Shown here piece by piece: positions 54,012 to 64,000 of a stretch of DNA of 64,000 nt. The stretch is taken from positions 1,581,401 to 1,645,400 of the forward strand of contig OY723252.1 in NCBI GenBank assembly GCA_963210315.1, in the 5' to 3' direction. The DNA comes from Rhynchopus euleeides. Taxonomy: Eukaryota; Euglenozoa; Diplonemea; Diplonemida; Diplonemidae. Numbering within the stretch: the first letter of the stretch is position 1; every line of letters starts with the position of its first letter. The notes below the pieces were generated by a model, which worked only from the letters and a program-made list of their open reading frames with translations, had not been told where the DNA came from and did not search any database. The position numbers and the translations under genes are program-made.

Positions 54012-55571
54012 GGCAGCCGCCACGATGCGCCCTCCTCTCCACCCCCACCCCCCCGCCGCCCCTCAGCCCCTCACACACACTCTCAAGCCGCTTCACTCCC
54101 GAGGCGGCACTGCTTGCCCTGCGGAAAACGGAGGGCAGTGAGCCCAAACCCCGCAAGCCCAACGTTCGGTCAGCTATTTTTTTTGTTACATTTCCCTCGT
54201 GTGCCATGGTTGTTCAGACCTGACTGGCAGACGGCGGAGGCGGGAGGGCAGGAGAGGGGGTTGTGAGCAGCCCCGACGAGCGGGGGAGAGGGGAGGGGGG
54301 GCGCGCAATGGCCCCCCCTCCTCCACCCGCATTGGCGGGTGGGGGTGTGGGGGGGGGGTATCAGAGACTTGTGTTGTGTGAGTGTGTCGGTACTCCCCTA
54401 TTTCCCCCCCCCCCCCCCCCTCCACCACCACACCACCTACCTAGCCTCCCTATATCGCATCACCAAGATGGCCTGTGTGCTCAGTGCGTTCCACACTACT
54501 GCAAGGAATGGTTGCCAAAGGTTTAAGGCGCGTATCTGCCCCTATACGACTCCCACACACAACAGAAGTCAGATGTGTAGGTGTGTGTATGGTGACCCTA
54601 CTTCAACAGCAAATTTGAAGGCAGTGTCGGTGTGGCAGTGTACATCGCATTGTCACAGCAGAGTGCTCCGGTGTGATTTACACTCCTCCAACAAGACAAA
54701 GAATCACGTCTGTGTGATGACCAGGTTTGAAGGCGCGTTAGCTCTCAGCATGCTACAGCACCCACCCCCCTGCTTCAGTATCGCACTGCATGTGTTACGG
54801 GTGAGGTCTTCCGCTCAGAAGTGCAGAAAAATGTGAGAACAAGCGAGCCGCCCCCTCCCCGCCTCGCAACACTACTGGCTGCAAAGTGACACAGTTTGAC
54901 AGGCAGTGTGGCACAGACCCGCCGAAGGCCCCCACCCCCTATGGGGGTCTTTGCTGGTCGACAAACTTCGACAAACTTCGTCAGTTTTCAGCCAATTCAA
55001 CAGGAAATGCACCAAAAATGCACTGACGACCACCCCGTAGCGAAGACCCCCTATGTGTGTGTTGGGCAGTTGGAGGTTCGCAGCACAGTTCGCTCGGTGC
55101 AACGTTCCCCCCCACCCACCCATCAAAACGGTTAACGTGTGTGTGTGTGTTGCGTGCAGAGGTGGACAGCGGATGGTTCATCAGAGTATACTCGGTGCCG
55201 GCCTTCCGCCTCCACAAAAGCTAACGTGTGTGTGATATATTTCTGGGTTCTTTCTAACGTGTCTGGGTGGGGTGGGTTGGGTCGTGATTATAACCGGGGA
55301 ACGCCCCAGGGTGTGCTGTCACGTCTCGTGCCGCCCTGTGCGGTGCGGGCCAGGGGGGTGCACACCTCCTTCTTCTTGGGGAGGGGGGCGGCCACCCCCC
55401 CCCCCCCCCCCGGTGAGAATGAGATTTTTGGGGGGCGACACTCGCCCCAGGGGTTTTTTATCTCTTCTGCTTCTGCTCATTGTTGTGGGAGGTGGTGGGG
55501 GTGGGGTGGGGTGGGGTGTGGTACGCCGTTTTCCTCCTTTCCGTTCTCTCCACGCCACAGGGGTTTTTTTG
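54012..55571. other. Intergenic with MITE copy 3 and dispersed motifs
   Basis: Dispersed ACACT..CAAxAxx.GAATCACGTCTGTGTG copy at 54680-54716, related AAAACGGTTAACGTGTG at 55124-55150 and CACAAAAGCTAACGTGTG at about 55211-55230, MITE at 54943-55051, C-runs at 54403-54421. No gene is recognised. Confidence 0.55.
54943..55051 (+). mobile_element. MITE copy 3
   Basis: 109 bp, same orientation and length as copy 1 with high identity (CACCAAAAATGCACTGACGA core, right end GTAGCGAAGACCCCC). Flanked by TAT on both sides, a 3-bp target duplication. Confidence 0.88.
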
Positions 55572-55964
55572 TTTTGCACATAACACACCTGTGTGGTACG
55601 GGAAATGCTACGAGGAACGCGATGGACTCGGGACTGCTGCTGGCCTCTCTTGCTATGGTTTACTTATGTTTCGTGCTCCACCTGCTCCACCTCATTCTGC
55701 ACTTCAGATGATCCACTTCACGTGGGTTACGGGGTTTGGGACAACGATGATATGTTGTGTCCGACGACAAGGTAAGGTAAGCTCATCGAGGTACACCAAA
55801 CCGGAGTTGTCAAATCAAAAAAGACACACCGCCCGAGAGGCAATTGGTGTGACACAACAGCGATGACACAACCACTCTGCCCGAGGGGGCGCGTTTTTAG
55901 CGACCGAGACCTCCTCTCCTGACTGAGGGACACACGATCTGACCGTCCGAGAGACGCAGCATTC

Positions 55965-56550
55965 TACCCTGCCCGAGGGGCACCCACTCTCCTGACCGAG
56001 AGACACGCAGTCTTGCCCGAGGGGCACCTGGTTTCCTGACCGAGACAATATTCTGCCCGAGGGGCACTCACTCTCCCGACCGAGAGACACGCAGTTTTGC
56101 CCGAGGGGCACCTGTTCTCCTGACCGAGACAATATTCTGCCCGAGGGGCACCCACTCTCCCGACCGAGAGACGCAGCATCTCGCCCGAGGGGCACCTGTT
56201 CTCCTGACCGAGACAAAAATTTTGCCCGAGGGGCACCTACTCTCCCGACCGAGAGACACGCAGTCTTGCCCGAGGGGCACCTGTTCTCCTGACCGAGACA
56301 ATATTCTGCCCGAGGGGCACTCACTCTCCCGACCGAGAGACACGCAGTTTTGCCCGAGGGGCACCCGTTATCCTGACCGAGACAAAACTATGCCCGAGGG
56401 GCACCCACTCTCCCGACCGAGAGACGCAGCATCTCGCCCGAGGGGCACCTGTTCTCCTGACCGAGACAAAAATTTTGCCCGAGGGGCACCCGCTCTCCCG
56501 ACCGAGAGATACACAATCTTGCCCGAGGGGCACCAAATCCCGACCGAGAA
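55965..56550 (+). repeat. 84-bp satellite made of 40- and 44-bp halves
   Basis: Units start GCCCGAGGGGCAC. One half continues CTGTTCTCCTGACCGAGACA, the other CACTCTCCCGACCGAGAGAC; they alternate about seven times. Frames open across it reflect the repeat, not genes. Confidence 0.92.
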
Positions 56551-57169
56551 GACGACCCTCACACCATGCTCGTGTCAGGTCTCAAGAGGGCCGAAGCCGC
56601 GGTTGAGGACAACAACACCCCCACGCACTGGTTCTAATAAATGACGGCGAGGTGCACGGGGGGATCAGCACGAAGGAGGGGCGCAAAAAGATGGGGATGA
56701 TGACGCCGTGGTGTTCAAGGTGGTCCTCCGCCGCTTATGAACGTGACAGCGGGACAGCGCTGCGCCCGTGGCCGCAGCGGATTGAGGACATTCCCATCAG
56801 CCATCGAGACTATCACCGCGCCTCGCCGAAAACCTGCTTCACGCTTGATCGCGCTCAAGGTTTCCAAACGCATACTTCAGCTGGAGGTTCCGTCACAGAG
56901 GCGCTGACAAAGGCGGGACCAAGAGCAACAGTCGGGTGCTGATAAATGGGTCGATACTGATGCAGCAAAGTGACGTCAGTGATATCCAACTCCTACTTTC
57001 CTGACCGAGACACGATCTTGCCGAGGAGCATCGGACCGAGACACCCACTTCTGCCTGAGGGGCACCTAGCCGAGACGCATTTTTCCTGCCCGAGGGGCAT
57101 CTCGCCGAGACATTACCTGCCTGAGGGGCACCTGGCCACGACATACCTACAGCTTACGCTTGCGGGGCA

Positions 57170-57750
57170 CCCTGCCTGAGGAGCACCTGGCCAAGACATA
57201 CATTTCCGCCTACGAGGCACCCTGCCCGAGGGGCACCTGGTCAAGACACACACTTCCGCCTACGGGGCACCCTGCCCGAGGGGCACCTGGCCAAGACAGA
57301 CACCTCTGCCTACGAGGCACCCTGCCCGAGGGGCACCTGGCCAAGACATACACTTCCGCCTACGAGGCACCCTGCCCGAGGGGCACCTGGCCAAGACAGA
57401 CACTTCCGCCTACGAGGCACCCTGCCCGAGGGGCACCTGGCCAAGACATACACTTCCGCCTACGAGGCACCCTGCCCGAGGGGCACCTGGCCAAGACAGA
57501 CACTTCCGCCTACGAGACACCCTGCCCGAGGGGCACCTGGCCAAGACATACACTTCCGCCTACGAGGCACCCTGCCCGAGGGGCACCTGGCCAAGACATA
57601 CACTTCCGCCTACGAGGCACCCTGCCCGAGGGGCACCTGGTCAAGACATACATTTCCGCCTACGGGGCACCCTGCCTGAGGGGCATCTGGCCGCGACATA
57701 CACTTCCGCCTACGGGGCACCCTGCCTGAGGGGCACCTGGCCAAGACGCA
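57170..57750 (+). repeat. 50-bp satellite sharing the GCCCGAGGGGCACCTG core
   Basis: About 12 units of GCCCGAGGGGCACCTGGCCA then AGACATACACTTCCGCCTAC then GAGGCACCCT. It shares its first 16 bases with the 84-bp array, so the two arrays come from one ancestral unit. The unit length equals that of the unrelated satellite at 29100. Confidence 0.93.
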
Positions 57751-60036
57751 CATTCATGCCCGAGGGACACCGGGCCGAGACATTACATTCCCTGCCTGAG
57801 GGACACCTGGCCGAGACACATTCCTGCCGAGGGGCACTCACTCCCGACCGCGAGACGCAGGATTTTGCCTGAGGGGCACCTCCTCTCCTGACCGAGACAC
57901 AACCCCGCCCAGCACAGTGCCGAGGGGCATTTACGCTTTCGACTGGAATACCGAGCCTGACCCGGGGAGACACAATCGTGCCACAATCGTGAGGGGCATA
58001 CTCTCTTGATTGAGAAATACACCCTTTTTGCCCGAGCGACGGCACCTGAAGGCGGAAGGGTGGCCTGTCACACACAGCCTGCCAGATCCAGCTCGAGCAC
58101 GGTGACGCGACGTGAGCTTTCCGAGGGCGACAGTTTTCGTGTACCAATGCAACGCCCCCGGACACGCCCCCGAGAAGCCGGCACGTCTGTCGTGCCCAGC
58201 TTATCTGCGCGAATGCCGACTACGCGCACCCCGGCGTCAAGCGGATGCCCGCACACGCCCCAAGCGGGGCATACTCCGTCGAAGCATAGTCTCCCTGCCG
58301 GGGGACACACATTCAAGCCTGCATTATTCACAGGGGTCAGGGGGAGTTCCGGGCGTCTGTGGCCCGGTGTTGAGACGTACGACCTCACAGTTCCATGCAG
58401 GGAAGGGGAGCTGCTGACTGGACACCTGCGAGGTGCCGTGGGACATACACAGAGATCAGGTATCCAACACAGCCGAGACGCTCTCCCAAGCTGCACTGCT
58501 CGGGGAGCAAAAGAAGCAGCGACTGAGAGACGCGTCCGCATCGCCTGTGTCAGCGGTGCCGCCGCTGAGGGGGTCCACCGAAACCGCAGCCATGGCAGCG
58601 GGCCGAGATCATTCCACAAGGTTGGGGGGCAGTCGGCCAGTCTTCCCGAGTACCCAGCAGCCTACTCGACAAGCCCGAACAGCGACTGCAGCGTGCGACA
58701 AGCTCCGGTCCGCGGGGACTCACCTCTCTCATTAAGAAGGCGACTCCGAGAATCCTTCTGGCATGCCCACACCTCCAGGGCCTCGAATTTCCTCACGCAC
58801 CGGGAAATACGCCCTCCACACTGAGTCCGGGCGTTACCACTGAATCGACGCCACGTGGGGCCACAGGGCCTCCGTTTGATGCGCTGTCTACGAGGCGGGC
58901 GATGGGGCAGGTACAGTGGGGATCAGCCCAGTGGGAAGGGGGCCGCAGGAACGTGTTGTCCACCGCTCGAGCGGAGTTCAGGAGACGACAGTGCGCGCGA
59001 TCGCCCTCTTTCACCCAGAAGGGCCGGCACCTCTCACACCTACCCCTGGGCACTCCATGCAGCGTCTCCAGTGCGCCATGAAGAGGCGCGTTGGGCTTCA
59101 CCCCGCAACTCGCTCGCAGCCAGCGAAGACCGGAGAGGACACAGAGAGCCACAGAGCGATCGAGATCACGCCGGAAAGCACCGGGTGTTGGCCGGGCTCC
59201 CGAAGGGCGAGAGTTTAAGACGGCCGGACAGTAGACTGCTGCGGAGGAGCTGGGAGGCGAGTTTCAGACTGTGATTTCTCGATCCGCTGAGCCCTGTCCC
59301 CAGGCGAGAGCTGCCGGGTCATGGTGGCTGAATATGCACGAGCGTCGCGGTGGTGGTGCTGGGAGCGCACCAGAGGACTGTCACGCTGAGGGGCTGGGCA
59401 TGGCCACTGACTACCTGGATACGGCCGTCTCAGTGCATCGCCCGGGGTGCAAAACGACATCGAGGATGTCAGGAAGAAGGGTCATGTGGGCACACACCAA
59501 TATGTCGGAGACGTGAAGAAGCCTCGAGGGGAAGGGTTCCCCAGGGGATGGAGGATCCCGAAGAGGTACAGGGTGAGGATTCAAATACCCGGAGTGGGAA
59601 ACGCACCAGACGTCGGGGGTCAGCCAAGAGCGGGTGGTTGCAGCACAGGCGGGGCTGTGTGCAACCTTTGCCCCCTTAGTTTCGCCGGGTTGAGACGCAT
59701 CAACTCTCTCGCCGGGTGCGGCAACTGGAGAGACAGGCATGTTGTCGATAGGGCACACCAAGAATCACGAGGCTGACCACACGACGGCGGCACACGGCCG
59801 AGGCAGGCGGATCCCCTCAGCGAGTGAGGTTCGATCGTTTTCCGTACAAGGTGCTCGTGACAACGTAGAAAGCGGTACATTACCATCGGAGGGATGCATA
59901 CGATGGGCGACGGAGCCTGATCACTTCAATAGTAGACCGTTCGCGCGGCGTCCCTAAGTCCTTGGGTCCTAAGGGTCCTGGGTGGAAGCGTCCAATGCAA
60001 CACTCACAGCATAGAGGCCAAGTGTTTCTCGTAGTA

Positions 60037-60396
60037 TTTTGCACATAACACACCTGTGTGGTACGGGAAATGCTACGAGGAACGCGATGGACTCGGGACT
60101 GCTGCTGGCCTCTCTTGCTATGGTTTACTTATGTTTCGTGCTCCACCTGCTCCACCTCATTCTGCACTTCAGATGATCCACTTCACGTGGGTTACGGGGT
60201 TTGGGACAACGATGATATGTTGTGTCCGACGACAAGGTAAGGTAAGCTCATCGAGGTACACCAAACCGGAGTTGTCAAATCAAAAAAAAATATGGGGGGG
60301 GGGGGTTCAAAGTGCAAGAGGTGGAGCCCGTTCAACAGGTGGAAGCGTCCAATGCAACACTCACAGCATAGAGGCCAAGTGTTTCTCGTAGTATTT
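60037..60396. mobile_element. Short element of family B directly abutting the long one
   Basis: 360 bp including the repeated 31-bp left flank; the TIR-bounded part is 60068-60396 (329 bp). Ends match the long element exactly; only the ~50-bp centre (60288-60337, a G-run and GTGCAAGAGG) differs. It shares TTT (60037-60039) with the element before it. Confidence 0.75.
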
Positions 60397-61511
60397 CTCT
60401 GCAGTTTGGATTGGCGTGCTCTCCCCCCCTTCCCCTTCCCCCCCACCCCCCACCCCCCTACACTCACACACAAAACGACAACACACAAAAGGATGCCGAT
60501 TTCTTTCGGCTCCTCGCCTTTCTGGTTGCCCGCCCCCCCACCCTACCCCGTTCAAGTGGAGCACCGCAGCGTGCTATAGAGGTGTGAGGTGAAACCGTGC
60601 GATGTTATTTCTCAAAGGGCCGTTGGGGGGGTCTTGGAAGATGTCTTCAGGCGAAGTGAAGGGGTGTCTTGAGAGAGAGAGAGAGAGGGGGGGGGGGGGG
60701 GGCTAGAGAAAAAAAGGGGGGGGGAAACGCCTGGCCGCCATGGTGTGTCACATGGCACTACCCATGGGTGTCAAGAAATCAAACTGGGCTCGGCACGGTC
60801 ACTCCGCCTGTCTTCTGCATCTTTTTTTTTCCACCGATACACCTATGCCCTCCCCACGGCCCGACCCCCCCCACACCCACTCCCCCAGGTGCCGATGTGG
60901 ACGGACGAAGGGGTGCCTCAAAAAAGTTGAACAAAGGCGCCACTGATACGCACGCACACCTATGGCCAATGCGCGTGATACCGCTGGTGTTCCCCGCTCC
61001 CACCTTGCTCTTGCTTAGAGGTGTTGCCCGGCTGGTGTACCGGGGGGGGTCACCGGTGCGCCGTGTGGCCTGCTGTGAAGGCAAGCCGGAAAACAACGCG
61101 ATTCTTTTTTGCGGCCCTGCTGCGCCCTGACCGCCCCACCCCTTCCCCGCCTCCCGCCCCGCCCATCGCCCCACCCCCACCCCTGCCCTTACTTTTTGCG
61201 GAAAGCGTTCAGCACGCTCTGCAGCAAAATCAACCTTGTTTCAAGTTGTTTGCGCCCTTCGTGACAATGGCAGCAGGCTTGGCATCCAGGCGCTCCCCTC
61301 CCGTGGCCCACATACGAGCTTCGTATGCCCGAATCACAGCATTGCTGTCGCGCCCGTGATGACCTGAGCCCCGCTGCTGCTTCGATTCGATTCGAACGAT
61401 GTTCCCCCTCCACCCTCCGCAATCAGGCTTACACCACTCCTCGCCCCCCCAGCGCCGTATCTGTTTTATTTATCTCCTCCGCCTTTGTCTTCTCCCCCAG
61501 TGCAGTCTAAG
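60397..61511. other. Intergenic before the second dehydrogenase
   Basis: GA-repeat and G-run at 60673-60702, C/CA-rich stretches, a TTCGATTCGATTCGAA palindrome near 61381. No coding sequence recognised. Confidence 0.5.
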
Positions 61512-63467
61512 ATGTCGGGGCAGGACTGGTTCTACGTGACGGGGTGTGACTCCGGGTTCGGCGCGGAGTGCGTCCGGCTCCTGGCAAAGCAGAAGCGCTA
61601 CGTCTTCGCAGGGCACTTCCTGGAGGAGTCTGCGGCAAAGCTGAAGGAGGACGGGGAGGGGTACATCCACCCGCTGCGCCTCGATGTCACCAACCAGGAG
61701 AGCGTCGACGCCGCGGCTGAGAAGATCAAGGAGGTGCTGGGGCGTTCCGGGCGCCTTCTGGGTGTGGTCAACAACGCAGGGCTGCTGTCGCAGATCGGGT
61801 TCGTTGAGCTGATGCCGCTGGAGAACCACCGCCGCATGATGGAGGTGAACTACTTCGGGCTGGTGCGTGTGACGAACAGCGTGCTGCCTCTGATCCGCAA
61901 GTGCGAGGGGCGCATCGTCAACACCGCGTCCATCGCAGGGCGTGTGGGCATGCCCTGCCTTGCAGGCTACTCTGCATCGAAGTACGCCGTTGAGGGGTAC
62001 AACGACTCGCTGCGTCGTGAGATGCAGTCCTTCGGTGTGACGGTGCACCTTGTCGAGCCTGGTGTCTTCGCGGGCACTGGCCTCTACGCGACCTTCGGCG
62101 ACGGCCACGACAAGGTATATATATAGTGGTGGTGTCGCTTCTTCATGCCTGTGGGAATGGGAGCCATGGGGTCGGCACTGGGGGCAGGGGTGGTGATTTA
62201 GACGAGAGTTCACAACGCCAAAACTGCTGCCCACACACACACACACATACACACCACACTGCAGGTGTTCTCCGGTGCTGACCCGAAGCTGCAGCAGGAG
62301 TACGGTGTGGCGTACAAGGACACCACACGGAGGGACAGCCTGTGTATGTAGAGTGCGCTTGAATATTGTTTGTTTGATCAGGGGGGGTCTTGGGTACTTC
62401 ATTTTCTTGAGGCTCTTTGCATCAGGGTGACCAGTGCCTCAGAGTCAGCATCTGGTGACGGCGCGAGCGTGTAGCCTCGGGTACGATTTTCGAAATGCAC
62501 TTCGTGGATGTCCTGTTTCCCCTCCCCCTCCACCAGTACGCCCTCCCCACCCCAGGTCCTGGTACGCCTTGGCCCTTCTCTCGAATACTTCCCTGAATTC
62601 GTCCTTCAACTCGTACGCGAAGGCTGGGAGGTGGAGTGCGTGGGCGAGCCCCACCGCCAGGTCCCCCAGCCCGGCCCCGAGGTCGACGACGCAGCCCGCG
62701 CGTTCCCGAAACCGGCTGTGAACAAACCCGGTCACACCGGGGACGGACGCCAGCGCCTCCACGACTGAGGGCGTCGACACCCGGAGCGAGCACTTCGGCC
62801 CATGCCCCATGCTGATGGTGCAGAGGTTCGCGTCCTCGTCCAGCTCTCCGCAGGCCAGCTCCGCGTGCACGGCCCGTCTCAGGACATCGAGCTGGAGCAG
62901 GTTGCCCTTGTCACTCGTCTGTGAACTCAGGCTCATCTCGTGCGTCTCAGTGGTGGGCATCGTGTCAATGTCGAATTCTCTCCTGCAATAAGCGGTGGCT
63001 GAGCTGCCCCCCATCTCCCACGAGACGCGTTTTTTGATATTAGGTAATATTATTGATGGTTTGTGTCTTATGTCCGACCGAAGACACCCCAACATCCCTG
63101 GCACACCTCCACACCCACACCACACCACCATGCTGCAACAGTCTTCTTCGGGGTGTTCAACAACTCCGACACGTCGATGGTGCCGAAGGCCTACATCCAC
63201 GCCCTGACCGCGAAGAACCCCCAGTACCGCTACCGCGTGGGATGGGACTCGAAGTACTTCTTCACGCTGGTGCAGTGGCTGCACGAGTCGTGGCAGGACT
63301 TCACGGCGGTCCCCCTGCTGGCCTCCCCTGCAACCTGCGACGTGTGGGGTCGCTACCGGGCGATGAACCGCTACGGTGGCTGGCCTGCGCTCCGTAAGCT
63401 CGTCTACTCCGTGCTTGCGTACTTCCTGTACAAGTACATCAAGCGTCGCTTTACCCCCGTCGCCTAA
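61512..63467 (+). CDS. SDR9C-type short-chain dehydrogenase, copy 2
   Basis: Exons are 61512-62114, 62265-62343 and 63142-63467, 335 residues. Exon 2 (79 bp) and exon 3 (326 bp) have exactly the lengths of copy 1, with the same phases. TGCDSGFG, VNNAG, NTASIAG and YSASK (Tyr-x3-Lys) are intact and a C-terminal hydrophobic helix is present, so it should be active and membrane-anchored like copy 1. Exon 1 is one codon longer. Protein identity with copy 1 is high, and the introns have diverged completely, which suggests selection on the product. Intron 2 is 798 bp against 271 bp in copy 1 because it contains an antisense methyltransferase-like fragment. Confidence 0.93.
62399..62960 (-). pseudogene. 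Methyltransferase-like gene nested antisense in SDR copy 2 intron 2
   Basis: From an ATG at 62960 the minus strand reads MPTTETHEMSLSSQTS, LLQLDVLRRAVHAEL, then a class I SAM-binding motif CVVDLGAGLGDLAVGLAHAL and ELKDEFREVFERRAKAYQDL. Near 62550-62560 protein-like text changes frame (EGVLVEGEGKQDIHEVHFEN, SPDADSEALVTLMQRASRK) and ends at a stop at 62399-62401. The glycine loop and following acidic residue resemble DOT1-like or general SAM methyltransferases. The catalytic half is short, so this is a partial or frameshifted gene; a one-base homopolymer error in the G/C-rich stretch could also explain the frame change. Confidence 0.6.
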
Positions 63468-64000
63468 ACTAGCGCTGTGAGCCCAGACTCACATCACGTG
63501 AGGGCTGCAGAGCGTTCCCCTTCCCCCCATCCCACCCCCCCTTCTTAGAAAACAACAGTAACGGCATCAACCCAACGATCCCCCGACCCACCCATTCACC
63601 TCCCCCCCCCACCCCCCCTACCTCCTCCCCGGTATTGTTTCAAATAACACACACAGTGGTTTCTTTCCCTTCACCTGCCTTCGGGAATGTGCACTGCATC
63701 CCGCCGTAGTTTTTATGGCGGATGCAGGGTGGTGGAGGTTGTGCGGAGAAGGGGCAGGGCGTCTTCGGGTGGATTTGCCACACGCACGCACACCCGGTGA
63801 GAAAAGTTTAAAAAAAACCACGGCACTTGGCACCACCACCACCACATGTTGGGGAGGACGGCAAGCGAGCCAAATGTCAGCTCTGCGTCACCTCCACTCA
63901 GAAAAAAACCCCGTGGTCGCCACACCCACACACCACATATCACACCCACACGTCCACCCTCCCTCCATGTGGAGTTCCTCTTGACTTTTTCTTGATTTTT
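63468..64000. other. Downstream intergenic to window end
   Basis: C-runs (63604-63625), ACC repeats near 63833-63845, CA-rich DNA. No gene is recognised. Confidence 0.5.

Larger units (their letters stand above)
55572..60039. mobile_element. Long non-coding TIR element (family B), with repeated left flank
   Basis: Left 251 bp (55572-55822) and right 59 bp (59981-60039) are identical to the ends of the short element that follows. Inverted ends: AAATGCTACGAGGAACGC at 55603 and the complement of AAATACTACGAGAAACAC ending at 60039. Inside: an 84-bp satellite (about 55965-56550), a 480-bp spacer, a 50-bp satellite (about 57170-57750), then about 2.2 kb of gene-free mixed sequence. No transposase. 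Confidence 0.7.

Noticed and set aside
57160-57729. 189-codon frame in the 50-bp satellite
   Set aside because: Product of repeat periodicity, no start context or domain.
1-64000. tRNA and rRNA genes
   Set aside because: No stretch with A- and B-box spacing plus a cloverleaf, or rRNA core sequence, was recognised on either strand by eye.

Overview
This window looks like nuclear DNA from a GC-rich single-celled eukaryote (a protist). Several genes carry short GT-AG introns with GTATGT/GTATGC donors and (C)ACAG acceptors. Genes stand alone rather than in operons, and one has a TATA box. The gene content is eukaryotic: a UPF1-like helicase, a CDK-type kinase, a TTC5-like TPR/OB protein, an S28 serine peptidase, SDR9C-type dehydrogenases and DUF4116 proteins. 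Intergenic DNA is full of C/G homopolymers, (CA)n/(GT)n tracts and pyrimidine-rich stretches. The standard genetic code fits all models. The lineage cannot be fixed from this sequence alone.

Layout. 1-4.2 kb: two-exon SF1 helicase with an RGG/GKG tail. 5.7-6.4 kb: small gene, faintly GNAT-like. 7.0-10.4 kb: small TIR elements. 11-13.7 kb: a short coiled-coil gene and a DUF4116 gene with nearly identical repeats. 13.9-17 kb: element-rich DNA. 17.6-20.5 kb: 965-aa coiled-coil protein. 21.4-23.4 kb: three-exon S28 peptidase. 24.8-27.8 kb: three-exon TTC5-like gene whose first intron holds a TIR element and an antisense coding fragment. 28.8-42.1 kb: a large block of non-coding elements and satellite arrays. 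43.3-46.3 kb: a second DUF4116 gene, interrupted by a retroposon. 46.9-47.8 kb: CDK-like kinase. 48.7-51.4 kb: 890-aa unknown protein. 52.6-54.0 and 61.5-63.5 kb: two paralogous three-exon dehydrogenases, separated by a second satellite-bearing element pair at 55.6-60.4 kb.

The most unusual feature is the repeat architecture. Two unrelated families of TIR elements (28.8-36.7 kb and 55.6-60.4 kb) show the same layout: a long copy filled with tandem repeats and non-coding sequence, then directly a short copy with the same ends. In both, the junction is a 3-bp overlap (AAA or TTT) and a short left flank is repeated before the second copy. Between them lies a 4.4-kb foldback-like element (37.7-42.1 kb). 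Its arms are TACATGTA palindromes, its core is a head-to-head 41-bp satellite, and two smaller elements have inserted into its right arm at TA sites whose empty form survives in the left arm. A 109-bp MITE with 3-bp target duplications occurs three times, and an 839-bp retroposon with an 18-bp target duplication splits a DUF4116 gene.

The genes do not form one pathway. The two dehydrogenases are a local duplication with identical intron phases. The two DUF4116 proteins share a ubiquitin-like N-terminus but differ strongly in how homogenised their repeats are.
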